This document shows positions 7,256 to 15,614 of a DNA stretch of 26,932 nt, piece by piece; the stretch's first letter is position 1, and every line of letters begins with the position of its first letter. Below the pieces are notes generated by a model. It did not search any database, was not told where the DNA came from, and saw nothing but the letters and a program-made list of their open reading frames with translations. A program made the translations under genes and the position numbers. Origin of the DNA: a virus; the IMG/VR virus record IMGVR_UViG_3300037101_000175, positions 1 to 26,932 of that record; one strand, written 5' to 3'.

Positions 7256-8033
7256 TCGTGTCGACCCGGTCACCGGAGAGGTTGCAATCCGCGTCCTGGT
7301 GATGGCTCCAGCCCTCGCCGCGGCGATCGTCGCAGTGAAAAAGGGGGTGAAGCAGCTCGGCTATGACGAGGTCAACAAGTTTGCCGGCTACAAGTACGTC
7401 AGCGTCGACAAGTTCTACGACTCCATCTGCCCGCTGATGGCAGCCGCCGGCCTGTTCGTGGTGCTGGACGAGGTTCGGGCCGAGGTGCACCAGCATGGCG
7501 CTGCGGCAAAGGATTCGTCTTGGCTCCACGCCGACTACCAGCTCTATCTCTGCCATGAGTCCGGTGCGATGTTCGGGCCGCTGAATCGCTCAATCATGGT
7601 TCCGGCTAGCGGTCCCCAGGCCTTCGGATCGGCGCAGAGCTACCTGGAGAAACAATTCCTTCGCGCCCTATTCAAAATCCCCACCGGCGAGAAGGACGAG
7701 GTCGACTCGCTCAACAAGGCGGACCTGCCCCAGGGAGGCGCTAGGAAGGCCGCTGGCGCCCGAAACGCCCCGCCCACCTCCGATGGGGCGGCAGGCTCCA
7801 CCGCCAGCCACGAGCCCCAGGACGACGCCAAGGCAGCAGCCCGGATCGTTTTCGAGCGTCTGCGCAAGGCCATCCAGGAGGCGGAGACGCCCGAGGCGAT
7901 CGAGGCCGTGCTGCAGGCAACACCTGCGGACTGGGAGGACCTGAAGGCAGTCGCGCCCGAAGGCTACAATCGGCTGACGATCGGTGCCACCAAGCGAATC
8001 GAAGCGCTGATGGCGAAGGGGGACGCACCATGA
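7248..8033 (+). CDS. ERF family single-strand annealing protein
   Basis: A 261-aa recombinase of the ERF type. The N-terminal core (residues of about 18-145) contains KFAGYKYVSVDKFYDSICPL, the segment LFVVLDEVRAEV, and GPQAFGSAQSYLEKQFLRAL, which match the ERF fold. A low-complexity linker (about 150-190, rich in Ala, Gly, Pro and Ser) leads to a helical C-terminal tail, as usual for the family. It anneals complementary ssDNA produced by the YqaJ-type exonuclease encoded upstream, giving a two-component recombination system for replication or genome circularisation. The ATG at 7248 is preferred over the frame opening at 7218. The stop overlaps the next ATG (ATGA). Confidence 0.88.
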   Translation: MSDRVDPVTGEVAIRVLVMAPALAAAIVAVKKGVKQLGYDEVNKFAGYKYVSVDKFYDSICPLMAAAGLFVVLDEVRAEVHQHGAAAKDSSWLHADYQLYLCHESGAMFGPLNRSIMVPASGPQAFGSAQSYLEKQFLRALFKIPTGEKDEVDSLNKADLPQGGARKAAGARNAPPTSDGAAGSTASHEPQDDAKAAARIVFERLRKAIQEAETPEAIEAVLQATPADWEDLKAVAPEGYNRLTIGATKRIEALMAKGDAP

Positions 8034-8842
8034 TCTGGGGCTGGGACGCCGACTTCACCGCGTTTACACGCCCTCCCGTCTCGCTGCCCGGCGGCATGCA
8101 CGCCTGCCTGCCGGCGTGGAGAACGTCCGTCCAGCCGCTGTTCGCAGCGGGGCGGAAGGGGGCAGCCCTGATGGTGATCGCCTCCTTCGCCGCGCCGTTG
8201 ATGGCCCTGGTCGGGGGCGTGGGCGCCGTCGTCTCGGTGACTGGCGTCGGGAGTACCGCAGCCCTGCGCGCGGCTGCCAGCGTGTGGGGCGATTTCGAAG
8301 CCCTCGCTTTTGTCGGACCCACGAGGGCGAAGATAGAGAAGTTGGAGGGATTTCTTCACCTGCCGGTGATCTGTTCGCTGCTGCGCTGCTGCCCGGCGAT
8401 GGAGGCCGCGGAATTCTGCGAGGGCCTGGTGCTCCCCATGGGAGCATGGGCGAGGAGGACACTCGTGCTGACAAGGTCGGAGAGGCCGGTCTTTCCCGTA
8501 ATGTGGCCGATCTCGGACGCCCCTGGGGTCGAGGTCCCCTTCGGCCGGCGCCTGTCGGCACTTGAGACGGCCGACGTCGACGGCGCGGTTGCCGGCGCCG
8601 GGGCGGCGGGCGCCGCCTACCTCGACTATCTGGTCGATCCTACTGTAATCGCGTGGTGCCGCAAGATGCTGGTGAGGCGCTACGCAGAGCTCCATGACGC
8701 TGGTTCCCAGACCGAGCCTCATGCCCTACGGGCGCTGGCTGCTCTGTCCGTGGCTGCGATGATCGTATGCCAGCTCGATATCATCGCATTCGACTATTTG
8801 GCGCTGACGACGTGGGCAAAAGAGAAGGTGCTGAAGCGTTAG
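8030..8842 (+). CDS. P-loop ATPase-like protein with lost Walker motifs (DUF927-like)
   Basis: A 270-aa protein coupled to the ERF gene by an ATGA overlap. Its layout follows DUF927-type phage and plasmid ATPases: a hydrophobic segment (ALMVIASFAAPLMALVGG), then a strand and loop where Walker A should be, then RAAASVWG, then a segment ending HLPVI. At the P-loop (residues 71-79) it reads TGVGSTAAL, with no GK[ST], and after HLPV (110-113) it reads ICSLL where Asp-Glu is expected. The protein therefore seems to be a full-length but catalytically dead relative. The relationship is my pattern reading. It ends in TAG, sharing bases with the stop of the convergent gene. Confidence 0.6.
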   Translation: MIWGWDADFTAFTRPPVSLPGGMHACLPAWRTSVQPLFAAGRKGAALMVIASFAAPLMALVGGVGAVVSVTGVGSTAALRAAASVWGDFEALAFVGPTRAKIEKLEGFLHLPVICSLLRCCPAMEAAEFCEGLVLPMGAWARRTLVLTRSERPVFPVMWPISDAPGVEVPFGRRLSALETADVDGAVAGAGAAGAAYLDYLVDPTVIAWCRKMLVRRYAELHDAGSQTEPHALRALAALSVAAMIVCQLDIIAFDYLALTTWAKEKVLKR

Positions 8843-9105
8843 GCGCCGGCTGCCTTGATCGCGGCCAGCAGCTCGCCCATGCGGTCGTGTGTCTTCGACT
8901 TCAGTTTGCCCTCGTCGACCCGCGCGGTCGTCCCCAGAACCGAGGAAATCACCTCCTTCTGGAGGGTGAGAAGGCGGAAGTATTCCGAGTTGTTCAGGGC
9001 CCGGGCGCCGTCCGTCCCCAGTGCCTCGGGGTCGATACGCAGGATGGCGAGCGCCCGGTCGAGCGCCAGAGTGAGTGCCCCGGCGAGCTGTTCGGACTGG
9101 CTCAG
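8839..9105 (-). CDS. Small packaging-like helical protein without a normal start codon
   Basis: The frame encodes about 88 aa (SQSEQLAGALTLALDRALAI ... GELLAAIKAAGA). It includes LTLQKEVISSVLGTTARVDE, a pattern I associate with small helical phage proteins next to terminase or structural genes. No ATG, GTG or TTG precedes this part of the frame near the end of the PurD-like gene. A CTG at 9103-9105 lies directly at that gene's TGA. The alternative is a -1 slip on GGGG just before that stop, which would fuse it to the PurD-like protein. It is the last leftward gene and converges on the + strand gene with stop codons sharing bases. The terminase small subunit is a possible but unproven identity. 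Confidence 0.6.
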   Translation of the reverse strand: MSQSEQLAGALTLALDRALAILRIDPEALGTDGARALNNSEYFRLLTLQKEVISSVLGTTARVDEGKLKSKTHDRMGELLAAIKAAGA

Positions 9106-10421
9106 TAGATCATCCCCGCCGCGAACCCGTGGGCCTGAAGCTTCGGCAACTGCTTCGCCAGCCGGGCTCCGATGTCCGTCCGATACATCGGACTGTTCGG
9201 AATGGCGATCTGGTCGAGGACGCGATAGGCGCGGCGGCGGGATTCTGTCACCGTCTCCCCCACTCCCATTGCCACCAGAACATAGTCCCCCGCCGTCACC
9301 AGGCATGGCGCCGTCTCCACCTTGCCGCCGATGTCCTGCGGCGCCGTCCCCCTCGACACCTCGCACAGGGATACGAGAGACATATCGATCCGGGTCGAAG
9401 TAATGATCGGGATCCCGCAAACCTCTTTCCGCGTGATGTGGGAGTACGGATAGTCCGGGATCGACATCACCACTCCCGTTGATACCGAGTTTAGCGAGGG
9501 CGGCGTTGCGTGCTGCCCGAGCGCGAGGTCTGCCAGCCATTCTGCGTGGTCTCCTGTAATGAGCGACTGCTGAATATTGAAGGTCGGCCAGCCCGGCCGC
9601 ATGGTGAACTCCAGAGGCCACGGCGTGCCGTCGTCGTCGACGATGCAGTTGACGTCGACATAGCCGGTGTGGCCGGTGCTGACCAAACAGTCCTCCAGCG
9701 GCGCCAGAACCTGGTCCGCCAGCTTCGACTTGCCGACATTGCGGATGACGGTACCTTGTTCTCCTGTCGCCACCCCCTTTTCGCCGTTCATTAGCTTCTT
9801 GAATTCCCAGTTTTCGCACCAGCCTGCTGCGAAGCCGGCCGGCCCGATCCAGCCGCCGACCGCCATCTCGGTCCCGCCGATGAATTCCTGAAGAAGGAAC
9901 GGCCCCTTGTGCCGGCGCCCCTTCTTCCAGCGCTCCAGCATATAGACCATGTCGGCCGGCCCGGACGCGACGTAGGTCAGGCTCTTGTCGGGCTCATCGC
10001 CGCATGGCTTGGAGACGAAGCGGCGGTTCTCCCGCTTCACGTAGGCGATGGCGTCGTCGTAGCGTTTAAACTCCTGCGAGGGCGCCACGGCGATACCGTG
10101 CTTTGCCAGCACCTTCATGCCGTGGCCGCGATCGAGTTCCAACCGCGCCGAGTCCGTGGTGGCGGAAATGACCGCGATGTCGGGGTTCATCCGCCGCCAT
10201 GCGTCGATCTCGGCGATGTAGCGGGTGTTGTCGGGCAGGAAGACCAGGTCGGCCCACTTCATCCATGTCGTCCACTCGCTGACGATCTCGACCAGGCCCT
10301 TGCCGATCTGGTCTGTGCGCGTGGTCTGGGGGATGTAGTGCTTTACCCTGTGGCCGTCCGCCAGGCATCGCATGGCGAAGTCGAGGGCGTAGCCACCCTT
10401 GTCGACGATGAGGACTCTCAT
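9102..10421 (-). CDS. PurD-like ATP-grasp ligase
   Basis: A 439-aa protein with the PurD (glycinamide ribonucleotide synthetase) layout. It has an N-terminal Rossmann-like part (MRVLIVDKGGYALDFA), an ATP-grasp domain with FVSKPCGDE (K138) and LLQEFIGGTEMAV (E179, E185), and a C-terminal part ending RRRAYRVLDQ...YRTDIGARL, like the PurD C domain. The metal-site motif of PurD (EFNARFGDPE) is here EFTMRPGWPT at 271-280: the Glu and Arg are kept but the metal-binding Asn and the DPE are lost. It may therefore join a different amine and acid. It lies in the late operon after the ejection genes, an odd place for purine synthesis. Confidence 0.85.
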   Translation of the reverse strand: MRVLIVDKGGYALDFAMRCLADGHRVKHYIPQTTRTDQIGKGLVEIVSEWTTWMKWADLVFLPDNTRYIAEIDAWRRMNPDIAVISATTDSARLELDRGHGMKVLAKHGIAVAPSQEFKRYDDAIAYVKRENRRFVSKPCGDEPDKSLTYVASGPADMVYMLERWKKGRRHKGPFLLQEFIGGTEMAVGGWIGPAGFAAGWCENWEFKKLMNGEKGVATGEQGTVIRNVGKSKLADQVLAPLEDCLVSTGHTGYVDVNCIVDDDGTPWPLEFTMRPGWPTFNIQQSLITGDHAEWLADLALGQHATPPSLNSVSTGVVMSIPDYPYSHITRKEVCGIPIITSTRIDMSLVSLCEVSRGTAPQDIGGKVETAPCLVTAGDYVLVAMGVGETVTESRRRAYRVLDQIAIPNSPMYRTDIGARLAKQLPKLQAHGFAAGMIY

Positions 10422-10429
10422 GCGTACCC

Positions 10430-12358
10430 CTATTGACCGAACATGAGGCGTTGCCCCGGCTGCGAGAGCATGAGCTTGCGTGCGCCCATCCGGGCCGCCC
10501 CCGGCGCCGCGCTGGCGACCAGGCCAGGAATGCCGGCCCCGGCGAACCCCGCAAGGCCGCTGGCGCCGGCCATGGCCGCGTCGAGAGCGCTGAGTGACTC
10601 GGGGTGGCCGAAGTCGGACGGGACCTGCATCACCTTCTTGCCGGCCCCGTAGGCGTTGGCGATGGCGCGGAATTCGGGGGGGACGTTCTGCGCCCCCACC
10701 TTCCTGACGATCGCGGCGATGGTGCGCGCCCTCACTTCCCCCGTGGTGTCGTTCAGCGCCCGCTCGACGCTGTCGAGGGTGGCGTAGCGCTGTCGGGCCG
10801 ACCGGATATCCTGGACCATGCCGCCGACGGCCTGGGGACCAAGGCGCTGGGCTTCGCGCAGGCGTTTGATCGTATCGCCTACTTCGCCGCGCAGGCGCTC
10901 GCCGGTGCCGCCGCCGTCACGGACTCCGCCGATCTTCACCAGGCGCTGCTTCATCTGGCGGATTTTGGCCTCGGAGTTCTTCAGCGCTTCGGCCAGCGCT
11001 TCGGCCGGCCCTGGGACGATGTCAGGGATTCGCGCTACGATCGAGCGCTGCGACCCGGGCTGATCGACCAGGCGACGGGAGACAACGGCGCGCTCTTTGT
11101 CGATCGCCTCGAGCAACTGAGCGCGCTCAGTTTGGAGGGATGAAATGTCGGCCTTCAGACGCAGTTCTGCGTTCTGGAGATTGCGTTCCATCATGCTTTC
11201 GATCGCATGGGCTATCTTGCTCTCTGTCTTCGCAAGTGCGCGCACATCGGGGTCTTTCGCCAGCTTGGCCTGCTCGAAGTGCGCCGAAGCGTCGCTACGC
11301 AGGGCCTTCACCCGCCCGGTTGCCTCGGCCGACGTCATCGTCTTGGTGCGGGCGAATTCTTTGACCAGAGCCGCCACCCTTGGCGATGTCGCGGCCGATA
11401 TCGGGAACTTCGCCTGCGCAGACGCCTGGGGGCTGCCGGACGCCCCGATTTCCATCTTGAATTGCGCGTCGGCTGCCGGCCGCAGGGTCGGCATCACCTT
11501 GGCGGGGGCGTCCCACGCCTTGCCCGTCTCGCGCTTGGCCTGCTTGATGACGTCCAGGTCGAGGTGGGTGTCTCGCCCCATCCCAACGCCCTGAGCGGCC
11601 AGGGCATTGGTGGTCGCCTGGTTGGCTGCCGAGGCCTCCTGTTCCGTCTTGACCTTGCCGCCGAGGCCCTGCGCCACCTTGGCGGCAATCCCCTCGTCCT
11701 TCGTGGCAGTCCGGGGCGGGAAGACGTAGCCCGCCGCGCGGCTTTCCGCGATGCCAGGGCGAAGTTCCCGCCGGTTCAGCGCCGAGACGCGCTGAGCATC
11801 GGCAAGCTCGGCCTGAGCAAGCGGTTCGATGGCCCGCCCAGCCGCCTTGGCAGCCCCGGGCAAGCCAGGAACTGCCATTGGGGCAGCCTGTTCCGCCAAG
11901 TTGGCGCCGGCGCCACCGAAGACAGAGATGAAGGCGCGGTGATTGCGCTGATCGGGGGTGTCGTAGGGCATGGCCTGAACGTGCTCGGCCAGCGACCGGC
12001 GCAGAGGGTCGCCCACCAGCGCCTGAGATGTGCCCGAGGCCGGGCTTCCAGCCATCTGGAGGCCGCCCATCCCAATGCCGAGAAGCCCCTTGCTGACGTT
12101 GCCTGCCCTGACGTCCTGAATTCCGCCGGACGCGGCAGCCTTGCCCTCGCCCCACTGGGCTGCGATGTCTTTGCCGACATCGCCCAACCCGCCCTTGGGT
12201 GGCAGCTTGGACTCCGGCGCTGGCGGAGCGGCTGCCGGGGCAGCGTCCCACTCAGACTTCCATGCGCCATTGGCCTTGGCCTTGGCGACGAAATCGGCCT
12301 TTGGCATCCCGTCCGGGACACCCTTGACCACAGTTCCATCCGGCATCCTCACGTTCAT
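10430..12358 (-). CDS. Large internal virion/ejection protein (gp16-like position)
   Basis: A 642-aa Ala/Gly-rich, largely helical protein. It begins MNVRMPDGTVVKGVPDGMPK, a short module seen at the N-terminus of many large phage virion proteins. Long coiled-coil stretches follow (about 385-560), and a Gly/Ala-rich hydrophobic part near the C-terminus (GASGLAGFAGAGIPGLVASA) could insert into a membrane. Order and size mirror T7 gp16 after gp14/gp15-like genes, so a role in DNA ejection is inferred. The frame is open to 12817, but the ATG at 12358, five bases after the stop of the preceding gene, is the sensible start. It terminates with TAG. Confidence 0.75.
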   Translation of the reverse strand: MNVRMPDGTVVKGVPDGMPKADFVAKAKANGAWKSEWDAAPAAAPPAPESKLPPKGGLGDVGKDIAAQWGEGKAAASGGIQDVRAGNVSKGLLGIGMGGLQMAGSPASGTSQALVGDPLRRSLAEHVQAMPYDTPDQRNHRAFISVFGGAGANLAEQAAPMAVPGLPGAAKAAGRAIEPLAQAELADAQRVSALNRRELRPGIAESRAAGYVFPPRTATKDEGIAAKVAQGLGGKVKTEQEASAANQATTNALAAQGVGMGRDTHLDLDVIKQAKRETGKAWDAPAKVMPTLRPAADAQFKMEIGASGSPQASAQAKFPISAATSPRVAALVKEFARTKTMTSAEATGRVKALRSDASAHFEQAKLAKDPDVRALAKTESKIAHAIESMMERNLQNAELRLKADISSLQTERAQLLEAIDKERAVVSRRLVDQPGSQRSIVARIPDIVPGPAEALAEALKNSEAKIRQMKQRLVKIGGVRDGGGTGERLRGEVGDTIKRLREAQRLGPQAVGGMVQDIRSARQRYATLDSVERALNDTTGEVRARTIAAIVRKVGAQNVPPEFRAIANAYGAGKKVMQVPSDFGHPESLSALDAAMAGASGLAGFAGAGIPGLVASAAPGAARMGARKLMLSQPGQRLMFGQ

Positions 12359-12362
12359 GGGA

Positions 12363-13886
12363 TCAGTTCCAACTGCTGAAATCGACTGTCTTCTCGCCAC
12401 CGCCTTGCTTCGGCCCTGTAGCACCGCCGCCCTCCGTGCCGCCGCTCGATCCGCCCGACCACAGGCCCTTGATTTGATCCGTCGTCTCGTTGATCGCATC
12501 GTCCGTTGCTCTGACCCGAACGCCAATGGCCGTTCGGGCCGAGTCGATCGACTTCTTTGCCTGAGCATACGAGCTATTCGGTTCGAAGAACGCTTTCCAC
12601 TCCTCGCGGTCCAGCAAGGTGCCTCCCGAGCCCCCGCCAGTCGCCGACGACGACAGCTTGGCGAGTTCGCCGCCGAGTTCCTGACCGAACAGTTCTCGCC
12701 CCTGGTTTGCAACCTGCCCGGTTTCCTGTTTCCACCGGCTGACGAGTTGAGCGAGTCTCGGATAATTGGGCTTGCTGCTCGCCTGCTGCGCGTCGATCTC
12801 CATCTGAAGCTGTTCAAGGTTCCCGAGCGCCGTCTTCTCGAAGCCCGAAACCTTGCCCTTCATGATCATTTGCTGGGTGCGTAGCTTGTTGAGTTCGACT
12901 GCCATCTCTCGCTTCTGCGATACTTCCAGAGGCGTCATCTCGGGATGTTCCGCCGCGGCAGCAGCGTTGCCTTTTGCCCTCGCATCCTTGCCCATGCCGA
13001 GGGATTCCCCTCCCATGTAGACGGCCGCGGCATTCTTGCTGAGGTCCTCCCCACCGCCGCGCCCACCGCCCGGGGTCTTGTTGTCGAACTCGCGCACCCG
13101 CTCCGCGACGTTGGCCACGGCCGCGCCGGCGCGGGCGTCTGTCGCATAGCGCTGGGTCGCGTCGCGCTGGCCTGCGATGTCGCGCTTGGTGGCGTCCCCC
13201 TGGTTTGCGACGTCGACGCGGGTCTGGTTGTTTCCCAGGGCGTTCATCCTCGACACGATGGCGCGGTCGAAGGCGGACAAGCCCGCCTGCCCCATCTTGG
13301 CCGTCTCCACCCGCTGCATGGCGAACCCGTTCGCAGTCTGCGGGTCTGCCCCCTTCGATCCGGCAAAGGACATGGCCTCGTCGTAGACCTTCTGAAGATC
13401 GGGCGGGGACATGGTGTCACCCTGCGGCATTGCCTGGGGCTGCTGCTGAGGCTGCGGCGCACCGCCGGCGCCTGCGAACGCCCCGATGCCGCCCTGTGGC
13501 TCCTGAGACACCGGCCCCATCTGCTGCGGTCCACGCTGCGCCTGCGGCAGGCCCATCGGCCGCGGCTGGGCGCCCGGCATCATCGACATCTGCTGTTGAG
13601 GTGGAGCCATCGGGCGTGACGTCGGCCCCTGTTGCTGCGGGAACCCGCCGCCGATCGCGCCCGGCCCGCCCCCCATCTGCTGCGGCATGCCCATGCCCTG
13701 GGCGCGCTGCATGCCGAGCTGAGCAATACCCTGCTGCTGCTGCTGCAGGCGCGCCCGCTCCGCCGATTTCTCCTCCTCGGCCTTGATCTGGAGCTTGTAT
13801 TCCTGCATCGCCAACTGCTGGCGCCGCTGCTGCTGGTAGCCCTGAGCCATATAGCCGAGGTCGCCGAGTCCCTGCATGAAACGCAT
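12363..13886 (-). CDS. Gln/Met-rich internal virion protein (gp15-like position)
   Basis: A 507-aa protein. The N-terminus (MRFMQGLGDLGYMAQGYQQQ) is followed by a low-complexity Gln/Met/Gly/Pro region (about 45-165), a helical middle with KRDIAGQRDATQRYATDARA, and coiled coil (about 310-400). The C-terminal tail is Gly/Ser-rich. There is no enzyme motif. It lies between two other long virion-type proteins and is preceded by GGAGGG upstream of its ATG. By position it corresponds to the T7 gp15 ejection protein, but sequence similarity cannot be judged here. Confidence 0.75.
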   Translation of the reverse strand: MRFMQGLGDLGYMAQGYQQQRRQQLAMQEYKLQIKAEEEKSAERARLQQQQQGIAQLGMQRAQGMGMPQQMGGGPGAIGGGFPQQQGPTSRPMAPPQQQMSMMPGAQPRPMGLPQAQRGPQQMGPVSQEPQGGIGAFAGAGGAPQPQQQPQAMPQGDTMSPPDLQKVYDEAMSFAGSKGADPQTANGFAMQRVETAKMGQAGLSAFDRAIVSRMNALGNNQTRVDVANQGDATKRDIAGQRDATQRYATDARAGAAVANVAERVREFDNKTPGGGRGGGEDLSKNAAAVYMGGESLGMGKDARAKGNAAAAAEHPEMTPLEVSQKREMAVELNKLRTQQMIMKGKVSGFEKTALGNLEQLQMEIDAQQASSKPNYPRLAQLVSRWKQETGQVANQGRELFGQELGGELAKLSSSATGGGSGGTLLDREEWKAFFEPNSSYAQAKKSIDSARTAIGVRVRATDDAINETTDQIKGLWSGGSSGGTEGGGATGPKQGGGEKTVDFSSWN

Positions 13887-13899
13887 AATCAGCCCTCCA

Positions 13900-14955
13900 T
13901 TACATCGCCAGCCCCACTAGCGGCGTCGTGGCGCTTGCGCCACCGCCGGCACTGAGCGCCCCACTGAGGTCCGAAGCACTTGAGAGGACGTCTGTTCCCC
14001 CCGCAAAGAGTCCGGGGATCGACGAGAACAGGCTGCCTATCCCAGCGCCCCCCGACACCATGCCGCCGAGAGAGCCAATCCCGCTCATCATCCCCTGGGT
14101 CGCCTGCTGGTCCGCCTGCCATGCCTGCATGTTCTGCTGATAGGCGGCGTTGACAGCCGAGTCATAGCTCGACGAGGCGCTCTGGCCGAGGTTCATGTAT
14201 TGCCCCGCCGCCTGCATCCCCGACAAGTCGGGCTGGAGGTTGGCAGAGCCTGCCGTGCCTGCTGCGCCGATGGTCGAAATGTCCGTGGTCAACGGCGCGT
14301 TGTAACCCGCATAGGCCAGGGACCCGGCGCCGACTGCGCCCGTCACGGCCTGGTTTGCCATGTTGCCCGCCGCGGTGAAGTCGGTCCCGGCCTGATTCAT
14401 GAGCGTGTTGTAGGTGCCGGCCGCCGTCTGCTCCCGGCCCAACTGCTGGTTTTGCCAGTTGCTGTTGAAGTCCATGGCAGCCTGGTTCTCGCCGCCGGCC
14501 GCGTAGGGAGAGCCCGAAACACCGTTCTGCGCCGCGATGGCGTTCTGCTGCTGTTGCATCTGCTGATACTGCGAGTTGTAGAGCGTCTGCTGTGGGTCGA
14601 AGCCCTGGTTCAGGGCCTGGTTGGCGTAGGGGATGGCTGCCTGCCCCTGCTGATAGAGCGCCTGTGATCCGCCGACCTGTTCCGGAATGCCGACTTGGGT
14701 GGCGATCTGCTGCCCCGCCTGCGCCCCCTGGAGCACCTGGCCGGCGTATGGGTTGCTCACCACCCCTTGCGCGGCCGTGGCAGCCTGAGGTGCCATGGTG
14801 GCAAAAGTCTGTGCCGCCGGCTGGTAGCTCGACATCATCGTTTGGTAGGATTGGTCAAACCCCTGCTGGTCGGTCGGGATGTAGTTGGGCTGCCCACCGT
14901 AGCTCTGAGGGGTCGGCTGCATCGGGGCGCTGCCGCCACCACCACCATCACTCAT
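13900..14955 (-). CDS. Gln/Ala/Gly-rich internal virion protein (gp14-like position)
   Basis: A 351-aa protein starting MSDGGGGGSAPMQPTPQSYG, rich in Gln, Ala, Gly, Asn and Tyr, with repeated YQQ/NQ motifs. A glycine-rich hydrophobic C-terminal segment (MMSGIGSLGGMVSGGAGIGS) could associate with membranes. T7 gp14 is likewise a membrane-active ejection protein, and the gene follows the gp13-like GNAT gene as in T7. The start has GGAGG at a good distance. It ends 13 bases before the next gene's ATG. Function inferred from position. Confidence 0.72.
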   Translation of the reverse strand: MSDGGGGGSAPMQPTPQSYGGQPNYIPTDQQGFDQSYQTMMSSYQPAAQTFATMAPQAATAAQGVVSNPYAGQVLQGAQAGQQIATQVGIPEQVGGSQALYQQGQAAIPYANQALNQGFDPQQTLYNSQYQQMQQQQNAIAAQNGVSGSPYAAGGENQAAMDFNSNWQNQQLGREQTAAGTYNTLMNQAGTDFTAAGNMANQAVTGAVGAGSLAYAGYNAPLTTDISTIGAAGTAGSANLQPDLSGMQAAGQYMNLGQSASSSYDSAVNAAYQQNMQAWQADQQATQGMMSGIGSLGGMVSGGAGIGSLFSSIPGLFAGGTDVLSSASDLSGALSAGGGASATTPLVGLAM

Positions 14956-14958
14956 GGC

Positions 14959-15426
14959 CTATCCCTCCAGAAATCCACGAAACACCCGCTCGCTCGACGT
15001 CAATCCCAGGCGGGCGAGAAGCGACGCCACCCTCCCGTTCTTGAACGTTTCTTTCTCCCGCACCTGCACCACGCAGGGACGCGGCAGCGCAGCAACCGCC
15101 GCCTCGAGGAAGCGGAAGCCGTTTAAACCCCGCCTCTCATCCGGCGCCAACCAGTACGCAGCCTCGTCGGCGAAGAGGGTCGTTCGGCACCGGGCCGGAC
15201 GATAGAGGTACCACTGAACGTATCCGACCAGAACGCCACAACGTCTAGCCGTGAAGGTGCGGAATATCCCTGCCCGCTCTCGGGCAAGGTAGTCGCTGAC
15301 GTCGACGTCAAGCGGCACCAGATCCTGGTCGAGGGCGATTTCCGCATAGTGCAGCGTCGCCAAGTCGAGGATGCCGCTGGCAACGAGAGCCCCGACCTTC
15401 TCCCAGGCGAAGACGAGGCCGCTCAT
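14959..15426 (-). CDS. GNAT-fold virion protein (T7 gp13-like)
   Basis: A 155-aa protein starting MSGLVFAWEKVGALVASGIL. It has the GNAT acetyltransferase layout: a central strand VLVGYVQWYLY, the acetyl-CoA loop APDERRGLNGFRFLEAA (RRGLNG at 98-103), then VVQVREKETFKNGRVASLLARLG. Phage homologues of this type sit at the gp13 position before internal virion proteins. Whether they acetylate anything is not known. The ATG at 15426 overlaps the preceding stop (TGATG) and follows GAGAGG; the open frame to 15855 is spurious. It opens the run of ejection-type genes. Confidence 0.85.
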   Translation of the reverse strand: MSGLVFAWEKVGALVASGILDLATLHYAEIALDQDLVPLDVDVSDYLARERAGIFRTFTARRCGVLVGYVQWYLYRPARCRTTLFADEAAYWLAPDERRGLNGFRFLEAAVAALPRPCVVQVREKETFKNGRVASLLARLGLTSSERVFRGFLEG

Positions 15427-15575
15427 CACGCCTCTCGCGGCCCCGGCGCCGAGCGCTCGGGAGGCTTCGAGCGCTCGGTGCCGCTGTTCACGCTGCCGCC
15501 TTTCGGCTTCATGCTGGCGTCGACGGCGGCGGGGGAGTGGGTGGTCAAGCCCTCGTGCAGTGTACCCTTTGCCAT
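15426..15575 (-). CDS. Small basic/proline-rich phage protein, 49 aa
   Basis: A 49-codon ORF, MAKGTLHEGLTTHSPAAVDA..., ending PPERSAPGPREA. The ATG follows AGGAG at a good distance, and the TGA overlaps the ATG of the GNAT gene (TGATG). It is low-complexity and rich in Ser, Pro, Gly and charged residues, so probably unstructured. Similar small genes precede the gp13-like gene in other podoviruses and some are minor virion or tail-assembly proteins; that identity is a guess here. Its start lies close to the phased repeat array at 15667-15774, which may regulate it. Confidence 0.65.
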   Translation of the reverse strand: MAKGTLHEGLTTHSPAAVDASMKPKGGSVNSGTERSKPPERSAPGPREA

Positions 15576-15614
15576 GGAGGTTCTCCTGGTGAGATGTGTT
15601 TTCGTGCCACGAAT

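Noticed and set aside
8840-9403. Read-through of the TAG at 8842 into the downstream + frame
   Set aside because: The downstream frame is antisense to the two leftward genes and resembles no protein; the stop meets the convergent gene's stop as expected.
11207-12379. 390-aa rightward ORF antisense to the large ejection protein
   Set aside because: High GC gives long open antisense frames; it has no recognisable domain and the leftward gene has coherent helical structure and close spacing to its neighbours.
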